64,000 bases of DNA from Clostridiales bacterium (lineage in GTDB: Bacteria > Bacillota > Clostridia > Saccharofermentanales > Saccharofermentanaceae), in the NCBI GenBank assembly GCA_017940895.1, contig JAGAXM010000022.1, forward strand, positions 142,155 to 206,154, in the 5' to 3' direction. Position numbers and translations under genes: made by a program. How positions within the stretch are numbered: the stretch's first letter is position 1; the number at the start of each line of letters is the position of its first letter. Shown here piece by piece: positions 41,568 to 51,548 of this stretch. Below the pieces are notes generated by a model. The model was not told the origin of the DNA. It searched no databases and saw nothing but the letters and a program-made list of their open reading frames with translations.

Positions 41568-42269
41568 ATGGATTACAGTGAACTGGAACAGAAACTCGGA
41601 TATACATTTAAGAACAAGGATCTTCTGACACTGTCACTTACTCATACCACATACGTATTCGAGCAGAAGAGAGCCCACTTTGAGTCTAACCAGAGACTTG
41701 AGTATGTGGGAGATGCGGTTGCCGATTTGGTAATAGGACGAAAGCTTTACGAACTTAAGCCTGAGGCTGACGAAGGTTATCTTTCTAAGATCAGATCGAT
41801 CATCGTATGCGAAGAGTCATTTGCGAAGGTTGCAAGACGGTTGGGACTCGGAGAACTCCTTCTCATGGGTAAGGGTGAGGAGATGACCGGAGGAAGAGAT
41901 AAGGATTCCACACTTGCAGATGCTTTCGAGGCGATCACGGCGGCAGTATACTTCGATTCGGACTTCGAGACTGTAAGGGAAGTCGTTCTGCGTAATCTTG
42001 ACGATATTATTAAGCTTGCAGTAGAGGGAAAGATCTTCCTTGACTATAAGAGCAGGCTTCTTGAGATCGCACAGACCAAGAATCACCAGCATAAGATCAC
42101 TTTTACCATCACGGATGAGAGGGGTCCCCAGCATGAGCGTGAGTTCGATGTGGAAGTATATGCCGACGATACATTCCTGGCCAAAGCTACCGGCAGATCC
42201 AAGAAGGATGCCGAGCAGAAGGGCGCCAAGGCTGCTATCGAGGTCTATGAGAGGATCTTTAACGTATAA
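41568..42269 (+). CDS. rnc: Ribonuclease III
   Basis: A 233-aa double-strand RNA endonuclease for rRNA and mRNA processing. Signature NQRLEYVGDAVADLVIGRKL (about residues 40-60; the usual RLEFLGDAV with conservative changes), second acidic site DAFEAITAAVYFDSD, and a C-terminal double-stranded RNA-binding domain (DYKSRLLEIAQTKNHQHKI onward). ATG 41568 is chosen since upstream in-frame codons lie inside the acpP terminator. Confidence 0.94.
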   Translation: MDYSELEQKLGYTFKNKDLLTLSLTHTTYVFEQKRAHFESNQRLEYVGDAVADLVIGRKLYELKPEADEGYLSKIRSIIVCEESFAKVARRLGLGELLLMGKGEEMTGGRDKDSTLADAFEAITAAVYFDSDFETVREVVLRNLDDIIKLAVEGKIFLDYKSRLLEIAQTKNHQHKITFTITDERGPQHEREFDVEVYADDTFLAKATGRSKKDAEQKGAKAAIEVYERIFNV

Positions 42270-42289
42270 AAGCAGGATTCCGGCTTTTG

Positions 42290-42298
42290 TGGTAAAAT
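42290..42298 (+). promoter_or_regulatory. Extended -10 promoter of smc, near-leaderless
   Basis: TGG followed by TAAAAT, then 8 nt to the smc ATG at 42307. No ribosome site precedes that ATG. Confidence 0.5.
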
Positions 42299-42306
42299 GA
42301 CTTGCT

Positions 42307-45300
42307 ATGTATTTAAAGAAGTTGGAATTACAGGGGTTTAAGTCATTCCCCGAATATACTCTTATTGAATTTGACCGCGGTATGACCGCAGTTGTAGGAC
42401 CTAACGGCAGCGGTAAGTCCAATGTTACGGATGCCGTAAGATGGGTTCTTGGTGAACAGAGCGTCAAATCTTTAAGAGGCGGTAAGATGGAGGATGTTAT
42501 CTTTAACGGCACCTCCGTCAAGAAAGCCATGAATTATGCCGAGGTCACAATGACACTCGACAATTCCGATAAATACGTAGATACGGAATATGATGAGATC
42601 GAGATCACCAGAAGACTTTACAGGTCCGGTGAGTCCGAGTATCAGATCAATAAGGTTAACTGCAGATTAAAGGATATCGTTAATCTGTTTTTTGACACGG
42701 GTCTCGGTAAGGACGGTTATTCTATCGTAGGTCAGGGCCGAGTCGATGATATCCTCTCGCCCAAGTCCGAGGACAGGAGGCGTGTTATCGAGGAAGCGGC
42801 GGGTATCACCAAGTACAAGTCCCGCAAGGAGGAAGCCGAGAGAAAACTCGCTTCTACCGAGCAGAACCTGCTTCGTATCGATGACAGACTTAATGAATTG
42901 ACCGAGCGTGTAGGTCCCCTGAAAGAGCAGGCGGAGAAAGCTACCGAGTATCACAGGGCATATGAGCAGCTTAAGAATGCTGATATCAGCCTTCTTGTAA
43001 GGCGCATCAATGATGCCAATGAAGCCATGGGCGATTATGTTGATGTTTTGACCCAGGTTCAGACCGAGATCAAGGAACAGGAAGACAGATATCTTGAGCT
43101 TCGTAATTCGAATGCGGATCTTAATGAGCGTTCCGAGCAGCTCGAGACTGCCATCGAGGATAAAAGACAGGAATTGTCCGACCTTACTGAAGAGATGCAT
43201 GATCTGTCATCCGATATCAAGGTAGATGAGCAGAAGGTTACTTCCATAAAGGCAAAGATCGAGCAGACGGCTTCCGCGGAGAATGATATCAACGAAGATA
43301 TCGTCCGTCTCGAGAAAGAATATAAGGCACGTCTTGCCAAGGCTGATGAGCTTCTTGACAGGGCCAATGAGGAGAAGAACAAGACTGAGGCTCTCGAGAA
43401 GGAGAAGGATGCCTTAATTGATGAGTTCCGTGATTCCGAGAAGGCAACTTCCGATCTTCGTAAATCAATTGAAGATAAGACAAAGCTTATCAATGAGTCC
43501 CAGGGTAAGATCGATACTGCCAACGGTCAGATAACTACACTTCAGGACCGTATCAAGGAACTTACCGAATCCCGTGAAACATCCAGAAAGATCAAGGAAG
43601 AGCTTGATCAGAAGATCGAACAGGCTGAGAAGCTGTGGCGCGAGATGATGGAGAAAGAGGGAGAAGTTACCTCTGATATTCAGGTAAGGACTGATAAGCT
43701 CGGGCAGATCAAGAAGGATGAGAGCTCGCTTCTTGAGAAGCATGAGGAACTTACAAGACAGTTCCTTCAGGATAAGTCCAAGCTCAAGACTTTAAAGGAT
43801 CTCGAGAGCCGTAAAGAAGGTTATCAGGAGTCGGTAAGAAGACTTCTCGATCACCTTGATAAGAATCCTAATCTGAAGAAAAAGCAGATCGGTGTATTGG
43901 GAGACCTTATCTCAACTGATAAGAAGTACAATACTGCCATCGAGATCGCACTCGGTAATGCAATCCATAATGTAGTTACCAAGTCGGAGCAGGATGCCGC
44001 CGATCTTATCGGAGAACTTAAGAAGAATAAGCTCGGACGAGTTACATTCCTTCCTATCGATAACATAAGACCCAGAGAGCTTGAGCCTATGATCTTCCAT
44101 ACGGCTTCCAAGCAGAGCGGTTTTATCGATATAGCAGACAATCTTATCAAGAACGATAAGAGCCTTAATGATATTGTTTCCAACCTCCTCGGCAAGATAA
44201 TCATCTGCGAGGACATGGACAGTGCCAGAGGCATCGCCAAGGCTATCTCATATCAGGCAAAGATCATTACTCTCGACGGCGATTCCATCAACGCCGGCGG
44301 TTCGCTAACGGGCGGTTTCGTCAGAAGAGAAGCGACCGGTATCCTCGGACGTGCCGAAGAGATCAAGAACCTTGAGAACGGCCTTGTTAAGAAAGAGCAG
44401 GAGCTTGCCGTTATTGAGGCCAAGAGACAGGATGTTGATTCGCAGATCGGTGACATCGAGAAGGAATTGGCGCAGCTTGCGGAGCAACTCAAGTATTTCT
44501 CTGTCGAGAGAGCCAAGGCCGAGTCCGAATACAAGAACCTGGGAGTTAGACGACAGGAACTTTCAGATTCCGTAACTGAAGGCGAGAAGCAGCTCCATCA
44601 GATCTCCGTTGATAAGTTAAGACTCGAGGATGACATAGCCGAATATGCTCAGATTATCAAGGAGATCGAGAACGAGATATCCGAGTATAAGGACAGTATC
44701 GATAAGAGCGATAATGAGGCGCGCGAGTTTAACGAGAAGCTCGATAAGTTAAGAGAGAAGATCACCGAGGGCAAGACCGCTTCTGAGAGAATTCTTGCCG
44801 AGCGTAACGGTGTGCTCGATCTTGCATCTCATATCAAGGAAGAGATAAACAGCAGAAAGAAGAATCTTGAAGATTCCCAGAATTCGAGAAGTACAGATGC
44901 TTCGTTACTTAAGAGTATCATCGAGGGCATCGAAGGAAAGAAAGCCGTTAAGGACAAGCAGCAGGAGTCATTCGAGGCTATGTCCGAGCAGATAAGAAAG
45001 CTGACAGCCGAGAAGGATGAGGTTGACGGCAAGCTTAAGGGTTTCTTCGAGAAGAGTGCCGAGATGAACGATATACTCACCAGACTGCGTAACAAGGAGA
45101 ACGGTATCGTATCGCGAAATGAGAAGCATATCAACGATATCGATATCTCCAAGAACCGTCTGTGGGAAGATTATGAGGTCACTTACGATAACGTAAAGGA
45201 CGAGTACCCTCCGTGCACGAATATCACAGAATCGACAAAGCTTATTACGAGCCTTAAGAATAAGATCAAGGCATTAGGTCCCGTTAACCTTAACTCTATC

Positions 45301-45870
45301 GAGGAATACCGTGAAGTATCCGAGAAATATGAGTTTGTTACGGGTCAGAGAGAAGATATCTATAAGGCTAAGACAGATCTTGAGAAGGTCATCGCAGATC
45401 TCGTCAGCGAGATGAAGGAACAGTTCATCAAGAACTTCACGACCATCAACGAGAACTTCAAAACCGTATTTACTGATCTGTTTAACGGCGGCAGTGCAGA
45501 GATCCTGTTAAGCGACACGGATGATGTTCTTAACTGTGCGATCGAGATCAAAGCTCAGCCGCCCGGAAAGAAGCTTCAGAGTCTGACTTTGCTGTCGGGC
45601 GGTGAGAGGTGTCTTACTGCTATTGCGCTTCTTTTCGCGATACTTCAGTTGAGACCGTCGCCGTTTGTTATCCTCGATGAAGTTGAGGCTGCGCTCGATG
45701 ATGTTAACGTAAGCCGCTTTACGGACTTCGTAAGACGTTATACGGTAAGGTCTCAGTTCATTCTCGTAACACACCGTAAGGGAACCATGGAGGCGTGCGA
45801 CCGTATGTACGGCGTAACCATGGCAGAAAGAGGTATCTCTAAGATACTTTCAATGAGGATCGGAGATTAA
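42307..45870 (+). CDS. smc: Chromosome segregation protein SMC
   Basis: An 1187-aa condensin ATPase. N-terminal Walker A (VGPNGSGKSNVTDAV) and Q-loop, coiled coil to about residue 500, hinge (about 500-670, with AGGSLTGGF), returning coiled coil, then C-terminal signature LSGGERCLTAIALLF and Walker B PFVILDEVEAALDD. It loops and compacts DNA with ScpAB, which are not in this window. No Shine-Dalgarno site; see the extended -10 8 nt upstream. Followed at 2 nt by ftsY, the usual order. Confidence 0.96.
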   Translation: MYLKKLELQGFKSFPEYTLIEFDRGMTAVVGPNGSGKSNVTDAVRWVLGEQSVKSLRGGKMEDVIFNGTSVKKAMNYAEVTMTLDNSDKYVDTEYDEIEITRRLYRSGESEYQINKVNCRLKDIVNLFFDTGLGKDGYSIVGQGRVDDILSPKSEDRRRVIEEAAGITKYKSRKEEAERKLASTEQNLLRIDDRLNELTERVGPLKEQAEKATEYHRAYEQLKNADISLLVRRINDANEAMGDYVDVLTQVQTEIKEQEDRYLELRNSNADLNERSEQLETAIEDKRQELSDLTEEMHDLSSDIKVDEQKVTSIKAKIEQTASAENDINEDIVRLEKEYKARLAKADELLDRANEEKNKTEALEKEKDALIDEFRDSEKATSDLRKSIEDKTKLINESQGKIDTANGQITTLQDRIKELTESRETSRKIKEELDQKIEQAEKLWREMMEKEGEVTSDIQVRTDKLGQIKKDESSLLEKHEELTRQFLQDKSKLKTLKDLESRKEGYQESVRRLLDHLDKNPNLKKKQIGVLGDLISTDKKYNTAIEIALGNAIHNVVTKSEQDAADLIGELKKNKLGRVTFLPIDNIRPRELEPMIFHTASKQSGFIDIADNLIKNDKSLNDIVSNLLGKIIICEDMDSARGIAKAISYQAKIITLDGDSINAGGSLTGGFVRREATGILGRAEEIKNLENGLVKKEQELAVIEAKRQDVDSQIGDIEKELAQLAEQLKYFSVERAKAESEYKNLGVRRQELSDSVTEGEKQLHQISVDKLRLEDDIAEYAQIIKEIENEISEYKDSIDKSDNEAREFNEKLDKLREKITEGKTASERILAERNGVLDLASHIKEEINSRKKNLEDSQNSRSTDASLLKSIIEGIEGKKAVKDKQQESFEAMSEQIRKLTAEKDEVDGKLKGFFEKSAEMNDILTRLRNKENGIVSRNEKHINDIDISKNRLWEDYEVTYDNVKDEYPPCTNITESTKLITSLKNKIKALGPVNLNSIEEYREVSEKYEFVTGQREDIYKAKTDLEKVIADLVSEMKEQFIKNFTTINENFKTVFTDLFNGGSAEILLSDTDDVLNCAIEIKAQPPGKKLQSLTLLSGGERCLTAIALLFAILQLRPSPFVILDEVEAALDDVNVSRFTDFVRRYTVRSQFILVTHRKGTMEACDRMYGVTMAERGISKILSMRIGD

Positions 45871-45872
45871 TA

Positions 45873-46784
45873 ATGGGATTATTTGATACTTTTAAGAAGG
45901 GACTTGCCAAGACACGTGATTTCTGGGCTGCGGAGTGGGTCAAGACCACAGCTTCCCACGGTAAGTTCGATCAGGATATGCTCGATGAGCTCGAAGAGCT
46001 GATGGTAAGAGCCGATTGCGGTGTTCCTGCGAGCGAAGACGTTATCAATTATGTAAAGGATTATATTAAGAAGACCGGCGACGATTCGAACGAAGGCGTT
46101 ATGAAAGCGGTCAAGACGAGAATAGTCGAGATCCTGGGCGAGAAGAAGACTATAGAGCTCGAGTCCGGTAAACTTAATATCATTCTGATGGTAGGCGTTA
46201 ACGGTACAGGTAAGACCACTACTGCAGGTAAGCTTGCTCTCAAGTATAAGTCTGAAGGTAAGAAGGTCATCATGGCTGCCGCAGATACATTCAGAGCAGC
46301 TGCCGTAGAACAGCTCAAGGAATGGGGCAGAAGAACGGAGACTGCCGTCATCTCTCATGAGGAAGGTTCGGATCCTGCATCTGTCGTCTTCGATGCTGTA
46401 GCTGCAGCGAAAGCACGTAATTGTGATGTGCTCATCGTCGACACCGCAGGAAGACTTCACAATAAGAAGAATCTTATGGACGAGCTTTCCAAGATCAACA
46501 GGATCATTGACAGGGAAGCGCCTGACGCCAACAAGAAGTCGCTTCTTATCATAGATGCCACTACAGGTCAGAATGCAGTTCTTCAGACTGAAGCGTTCTC
46601 TGAAGCCGTGGATCTTGATTATCTCGGAATTACCAAGCTCGACGGTTCTGCCAAGGGCGGTGTAGCAATTGCAGTATCGTATCTGGCTAAGGTTCCGATC
46701 GTGCTCGCAGGCTTGGGCGAGGGTGTGGAAGATCTTATGGACTTTGACCCTCAGGCTTTCGCAGATGCTTTGATTGACACATAA
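45873..46784 (+). CDS. ftsY: Signal recognition particle receptor FtsY
   Basis: A 303-aa SRP GTPase that docks ribosome-nascent chain complexes at the membrane. N domain then G domain: GVNGTGKTTTAGKLA (G1), DTFRAAAVEQL, DTAGR (G3), TKLDGSAKGG (G4). The acidic A domain is reduced to a short N-terminal helix, as in many Bacillota. TTGACA near its end may serve the rpsO promoter. Confidence 0.96.
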   Translation: MGLFDTFKKGLAKTRDFWAAEWVKTTASHGKFDQDMLDELEELMVRADCGVPASEDVINYVKDYIKKTGDDSNEGVMKAVKTRIVEILGEKKTIELESGKLNIILMVGVNGTGKTTTAGKLALKYKSEGKKVIMAAADTFRAAAVEQLKEWGRRTETAVISHEEGSDPASVVFDAVAAAKARNCDVLIVDTAGRLHNKKNLMDELSKINRIIDREAPDANKKSLLIIDATTGQNAVLQTEAFSEAVDLDYLGITKLDGSAKGGVAIAVSYLAKVPIVLAGLGEGVEDLMDFDPQAFADALIDT

Positions 46785-46802
46785 AAGCGCCTGTGATAAT
46801 AT
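46774..46802 (+). promoter_or_regulatory. Promoter of rpsO
   Basis: TTGACA (46774-46779) inside the end of ftsY, then GATAAT at 15 nt or TAATAT (46797-46802) at 17 nt. Confidence 0.5.
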
Positions 46803-46810
46803 TCGAAAGT

Positions 46811-46857
46811 TGCCGTGACGCAGAAAAAGGGCTTGTCCGCCTCTTCCGCAGTCACCG
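46811..46857 (+). promoter_or_regulatory. Possible S15 autoregulatory leader
   Basis: In the 90-nt leader of rpsO, GTGAC (46815-46819) pairs with GTCAC (46851-46855), extended inward by GCAGAA with TTCCGC (one mismatch). Bacterial S15 often binds such a leader fold to repress itself. Position and stem are suggestive only. Confidence 0.4.
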
Positions 46858-46890
46858 GTGAATAAATAATTATTATTGGAGGACAACACA

Positions 46891-47154
46891 ATGGCACAGA
46901 TTGACAAGGCTGCAATCATCAAAGAGTATGCAACTCACGAGGGTGACACAGGATCCCCTGAGGTTCAGATCGCTATCCTTTCTGCAAGAATCAACCTTCT
47001 TACAGAGCACCTCAAGATCCACAAGGGTGACCACCACTCCAGAAGAGGACTTCTCATGATGGTTGGTAAGAGAAGAGGTCTTCTCGAGTATCTCCAGAAG
47101 ATCGATATCGAGAGATACAGAGCTATCGTAGCAAAGCTCGGCTTGAGAAAGTAA
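46891..47154 (+). CDS. rpsO: 30S ribosomal protein S15
   Basis: An 87-aa protein binding 16S rRNA helices 20-22. Typical sequence: [39 protein letters not shown] and [13 protein letters not shown] 46891 has TTGGAGGA 7 nt upstream; an in-frame ATG at 46876 lies before that ribosome site. It may control itself through the leader at 46811-46857. Confidence 0.97.
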   Translation: MAQIDKAAIIKEYATHEGDTGSPEVQIAILSARINLLTEHLKIHKGDHHSRRGLLMMVGKRRGLLEYLQKIDIERYRAIVAKLGLRK

Positions 47155-47175
47155 TCTCTGCGGACAGAAATTCTG

Positions 47176-47203
47176 AAGGACCGTCGCAAGACGGTCCTTT
47201 TTT
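47176..47203 (+). terminator. Terminator of rpsO
   Basis: AAGGACCGTC and GACGGTCCTT close a GCAA tetraloop, followed by a T run. Confidence 0.92.
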
Positions 47204-47220
47204 GTGTCCCATTAACGGTG

Positions 47221-47248
47221 CTGACACAATATATTGTTATGTTATAAT
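47221..47248 (+). promoter_or_regulatory. Promoter of the topoisomerase operon
   Basis: CTGACA (47221-47226), 16-nt spacer ending TGT, perfect TATAAT (47243-47248). Confidence 0.7.
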
Positions 47249-47276
47249 TGATTGATTAGAAGATATGGGGGTAAGC

Positions 47277-49277
47277 ATGGCTCGTAAGTCAGATTACGGT
47301 AACGACAGCATCACGATGCTCAAGGGTGCTGACAGAGTAAGAAAACGTCCGGCGGTTATATTCGGTTCGGACGATCTTGAAGGATGCATTCATTCTTTCT
47401 TCGAGATCTTAAGTAACTCTATTGATGAAGCCCGTGAAGGTCACGGTAAAGAGATAATTATCACAAGATTTAAGGACGGCTCTCTCCAGGTCGAGGACTT
47501 CGGACGAGGAATTCCTCTTGATTTTAACCCTAAGGAGAACCGTTATAACTGGGAGCTCGTTTACTGCGAGCTTTATGCCGGTGCCAAGTACGATAACAAT
47601 GCTCTCGGTGATTATGAGTATTCATTGGGCCTTAACGGTCTCGGTGCGTGTGCCACACAGTACTCGTCCGAGTTCTTTGAGGTAACCGTATTCAGAGATA
47701 AGACAAAGTATTCTCTTTCTTTTCGAAAAGGAGAGGTAGTAGGCGAGCTTCAGCAGGAGCCGTACCGATATAAGAGGACCGGTACCATCCAGAGATGGAA
47801 GCCCGATCCCGAGGTGTTCACGGATACCGTTATTCCTTACGAGAGACTGCGCGACATTGTTAAGAAGCAGTCTGTCGTTAACGGAGGTATCGAATTTAAG
47901 CTTATAGATGAGGCTCTTGGTACTGAAGAGACATTCGTATGTCCCGACGGTATCGCAGGCTTCTGTGAAGAGCTGTCACAGATGAAGCAGTTTACTGAGG
48001 TTTACAGATTCGACGGAGAAGGCAACGGACGTGATGCCGATGACAGACCTGTCTATAAGTGTAAGGCTGAAGTCGCTTTCTGCTTTAACAATGAAGTCAA
48101 TGAGATGCAGTATTTCCATAACTCAAGTTTCCTCGAGCACGGAGGATCTCCAGACAGAGCCGTAAAGAATGCTTTCCTCTACGCCGTTGATAAGGAGATC
48201 AAGGCAAGGGATAAGTACAAGGCTAATGAGTCTAAGATAAAGTTTGAAGATATCCAGGATTCATTGATCATCATCACATCGACATTCTCTACTCTTACGT
48301 CTTACGAGAACCAGACGAAGAAGGCCATTAATAACAAGTTTATTCAAGACTTCATGACCGATCTCATTAAGAGAAATCTCGAGGTCTGGTTCATAGAGAA
48401 TAAGCAGCAGGGCGATAAGGTCGTAGATCAGGTTCTTATCAATAAGCGTTCCAGAGAGAATGCCGAGAAGACGAGGATTAATATCAAGAAGCAGCTTACG
48501 GGCAAGGTTGATATCAACAACCGTATCAAGAAGTTCGTAGACTGCAGATCGAAGGATACCAATAAGCGTGAGCTCTATATCGTTGAGGGTGATTCTGCTT
48601 TGGGTTCCGTTAAGCTCGGAAGAGACGCGGAGTTCCAGGGTATCATGCCTGTAAGAGGTAAGATCTTAAACTGCCTTAAGGCTGATTATGCGACTATATT
48701 TAAGAGTGATATCATCACGGATCTTATTAAGGTATTGGGATGCGGTGTCGAGATAAGTAATAAGCACAGTAAAGATATGAGTGCATTTAATCTTGATCAG
48801 CTCCGTTGGAACAAGATCATCGTATGTACCGATGCCGATGTCGACGGATTCCAGATCAGAACACTGATCCTTGCTATGATCTACCGTCTGTGTCCGACCT
48901 TGATCGAGAAAGGATTCGTATATATCGCTGAGTCTCCTCTGTTCGAGATCACAGTAAGGACGAAGGGCAAGAATTCGAAGGAACAGACATACTTTGCATT
49001 TAATGAGAAGGAGAAGACCGAGATCTTGTCCAAGATTGAGGATGACAAGGTATCGATCACTATCCAGAGATCCAAGGGACTTGGTGAGAATGAGCCTGAG
49101 ATGATGTGGGAGACTACCATGAATCCTAAGACCAGACGGCTTATTAAGGTATGTCCCGAGGAAGCAAGAAAGACTGCTGAAGTATTTGAGATGCTGCTCG
49201 GTGATAATCTTGCCGGCAGAAAGCAGCACATAGAACAGGACGGGCATCTATATCTTGATATGCTCGATGTAGGATGA
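47277..49277 (+). CDS. Type IIA DNA topoisomerase subunit B (GyrB/ParE-like)
   Basis: A 666-aa ATPase subunit. GHKL ATP site: EILSNSIDEAREGHG and VEDFGRGIP; transducer with QTKKAINNKF (ATP-contact QTK); TOPRIM domain with YIVEGDSALGSVK and CTDADVDGFQIRTL, the Mg2+ acidic triad; C-terminal KGLGENEPEMMWETTM. The sequence is divergent from standard gyrB (SNSID for DNSID; LNGLGACATQ for VHGVGASVVN), fitting the second type IIA pair seen in Clostridia and annotated as topoisomerase IV. Start ATG 47277 with GGGGG 5 nt upstream; ATG 47265 is possible. Followed by its A subunit at 9 nt. Confidence 0.9.
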   Translation: MARKSDYGNDSITMLKGADRVRKRPAVIFGSDDLEGCIHSFFEILSNSIDEAREGHGKEIIITRFKDGSLQVEDFGRGIPLDFNPKENRYNWELVYCELYAGAKYDNNALGDYEYSLGLNGLGACATQYSSEFFEVTVFRDKTKYSLSFRKGEVVGELQQEPYRYKRTGTIQRWKPDPEVFTDTVIPYERLRDIVKKQSVVNGGIEFKLIDEALGTEETFVCPDGIAGFCEELSQMKQFTEVYRFDGEGNGRDADDRPVYKCKAEVAFCFNNEVNEMQYFHNSSFLEHGGSPDRAVKNAFLYAVDKEIKARDKYKANESKIKFEDIQDSLIIITSTFSTLTSYENQTKKAINNKFIQDFMTDLIKRNLEVWFIENKQQGDKVVDQVLINKRSRENAEKTRINIKKQLTGKVDINNRIKKFVDCRSKDTNKRELYIVEGDSALGSVKLGRDAEFQGIMPVRGKILNCLKADYATIFKSDIITDLIKVLGCGVEISNKHSKDMSAFNLDQLRWNKIIVCTDADVDGFQIRTLILAMIYRLCPTLIEKGFVYIAESPLFEITVRTKGKNSKEQTYFAFNEKEKTEILSKIEDDKVSITIQRSKGLGENEPEMMWETTMNPKTRRLIKVCPEEARKTAEVFEMLLGDNLAGRKQHIEQDGHLYLDMLDVG

Positions 49278-49286
49278 GTATAGGAA

Positions 49287-51548
49287 ATGGCAAGAAAGAA
49301 AGATATCAAAGATAACAGTAATTCATTGAAGGCCAGGCTTACCGATGACAGTAAGCCCGATATGCCTGCAGTAGACCAGCCGATCACCGAGATGCTCGAG
49401 ATCAACTATATGCCGTACGCGATGTCGGTAATAGTCTCCCGTGCCATTCCCGAGATCGACGGCTTCAAGCCTTCTCACAGAAAGCTTCTTTATACCATGT
49501 ATAAGATGGGCCTTCTTAACGGCAACAGGACAAAGTCCGCTAACGTAGTAGGTCAGACGATGAAGCTTAATCCTCACGGCGATATGGCTATCTATGAGAC
49601 CATGGTAAGAATGACGCGCGGTAATGCAGCGCTTCTTCATCCTTATGTCGATTCCAAGGGTAACTTCGGTAAGCAGTACAGCCGTGATATGGCTTTCGCT
49701 GCACCCCGATATACGGAAGTTAAGCTTGAGAAGATATGCGAGGAGCTTTTCGCAGGTATCGATAAGAATGCCGTTGATATGGTGGATAACTATGACGGCA
49801 CCCTGAAGGAGCCCGTTCTGCTGCCGGCTACTTTCCCGAGTCTTCTTGTAAACAGTAACCAGGGTATCGCCGTAGGTATGGCTTCTAATATTTCTTCTTT
49901 CAATTTAAGAGAAGTATGTGAAGCCACGATCGCATATCTTAAGGATAAGAATACAGATCTTCTTGAGATCATGCCCGCTCCCGATTTCTCCGGCGGCGGA
50001 CAGATCCTTTATAACAGGGAACAGATGCAGGAGATCTATGAGACCGGTAAGGGTTCGATCACTTTAAGAAGTAAGTATAAGGTCGATGCCAAGAATAATC
50101 TTATCGAGATCACCGAGATCCCTTATTCGACATCTTCCGAGGCTATCATCGACGGTATCGCGGATCTCGTTAAGTCCGGTAAGGTCAAGGAAATCAATGA
50201 CGTAAGAGACGAGACTGACCTTGACGGTCTTAAGATAACTATCGACTGCAAGAGGGGAACGAATCATGAGGAGCTCATGAAGAAGCTGTTCAGATTCACG
50301 AAGCTCCAGGATACTTTCTCCTGTAATTTCAATCTGCTGATCAACGGTTCGCCTAGAGTCATGGGCGTACGTGCGATCATCGACGAGTGGCTTAACTGGA
50401 GAAGACAGTGCGTATCTAGAGAACTCGCATTCGATCTTGATAAGAAGAAGGCTAAGCTTCATCTTCTCGAAGGTCTTGAGAAAATTCTCCTTGATATTGA
50501 TAAGGCTATCGCGATCATCAGAAATACTGAGCTCGAAGAGGACGTAGTTCCCAACCTCATGAGAGGCTTCGATATCGATAAGATCCAGGCTGAGTATGTT
50601 GCCGAGATCAAGCTTCGTAATATCAACAAGCAGTACATCCTGAACCGTACTGCCGATAAGGAGAATCTCGAGAAGGATATCGCCGAGATCGAAGATATCC
50701 TGGGTAAGCCTAACCGCATTAATACTCTGATCTCCAAGAAACTTAAGGAAGTCGCAGATAAGTACGGTAAGGAAAGAAAGACCGAGATCATCATGGCTGA
50801 ACATGTTGAAGTATATGTTCCGGATCTGGCTATTCCCGATTATCAGGTTCATCTTATGCTTACAAGGCACGGTTACTTAAAGAAGTTTACTCCTAATGCC
50901 CTTAAGAAATCTGATGACATTAAGATCAAGGATGATGATGAGATATTCTTAAGTGTCGATGCCATGAATAAGAGCGACATCCTGTTCTTCTCCGATAAGT
51001 GCAATGTCTATAAGAGTAAGACATATGAGTTCCAGGACAACAAGGTTACCGACTTCGGTTCGTTTCTGACAAATGAGCTCGGTCTCGATGATGATGAGAA
51101 GATCATTTGGATGCTCGTTACGACAGACTATAAGGGCAAGATCATGATCGGATTTAAGAACGGCAAGGCTGCTTTGTTCCCGGTAGAAGCATATGAGACC
51201 AAGCAGAACAGAAAAAAGCTTGTAAATGCTTTCTCTGATAAGGCTGAAGCCGTATCATTCCTGTTCATTCCGGAAGGTGAAGATCCTGACCTGTTCGCAA
51301 GATCCGATAAGGATAAGGCTGTTGTATTCAAGTCTTCCATGGTGCCTCTTAAGACAACAAGATCTACACAGGGTGTTCAGCTTCTTATCAGCAAGAAGGG
51401 CTCATGCCTTTCCGAGATTATGACACTTGCCGAGTCGGGATTAAGAGATCCCGAGTATTACAGGATCAGGAATATTCCTGCTATCGGTTATTACATCAAA
51501 TCGGATTCGTTCGAGAATAAGCAGATCGGGATCGAAGACTTAGGGTGA
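49287..51548 (+). CDS. Type IIA DNA topoisomerase subunit A (GyrA/ParC-like)
   Basis: A 753-aa breakage-reunion subunit. The active Tyr is in FAAPRYTEVKLEKI, preceded by YAMSVIVSRAIPEIDGFKP and KLNPHGDMAIYETMVRM (quinolone pocket). A coiled coil (about 430-480) and a C-terminal domain with degenerate strands follow; the clear GyrA-box QRRGGKG is missing, which argues for a decatenase (ParC-type) role. It forms a heterotetramer with the B subunit just upstream. The final TGA overlaps the GTG start of the next gene. Confidence 0.9.
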   Translation: MARKKDIKDNSNSLKARLTDDSKPDMPAVDQPITEMLEINYMPYAMSVIVSRAIPEIDGFKPSHRKLLYTMYKMGLLNGNRTKSANVVGQTMKLNPHGDMAIYETMVRMTRGNAALLHPYVDSKGNFGKQYSRDMAFAAPRYTEVKLEKICEELFAGIDKNAVDMVDNYDGTLKEPVLLPATFPSLLVNSNQGIAVGMASNISSFNLREVCEATIAYLKDKNTDLLEIMPAPDFSGGGQILYNREQMQEIYETGKGSITLRSKYKVDAKNNLIEITEIPYSTSSEAIIDGIADLVKSGKVKEINDVRDETDLDGLKITIDCKRGTNHEELMKKLFRFTKLQDTFSCNFNLLINGSPRVMGVRAIIDEWLNWRRQCVSRELAFDLDKKKAKLHLLEGLEKILLDIDKAIAIIRNTELEEDVVPNLMRGFDIDKIQAEYVAEIKLRNINKQYILNRTADKENLEKDIAEIEDILGKPNRINTLISKKLKEVADKYGKERKTEIIMAEHVEVYVPDLAIPDYQVHLMLTRHGYLKKFTPNALKKSDDIKIKDDDEIFLSVDAMNKSDILFFSDKCNVYKSKTYEFQDNKVTDFGSFLTNELGLDDDEKIIWMLVTTDYKGKIMIGFKNGKAALFPVEAYETKQNRKKLVNAFSDKAEAVSFLFIPEGEDPDLFARSDKDKAVVFKSSMVPLKTTRSTQGVQLLISKKGSCLSEIMTLAESGLRDPEYYRIRNIPAIGYYIKSDSFENKQIGIEDLG

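Noticed and set aside
45879..46922. 347-codon open frame on the minus strand
   Set aside because: Antisense to ftsY and rpsO; shadow frame caused by biased codon use.
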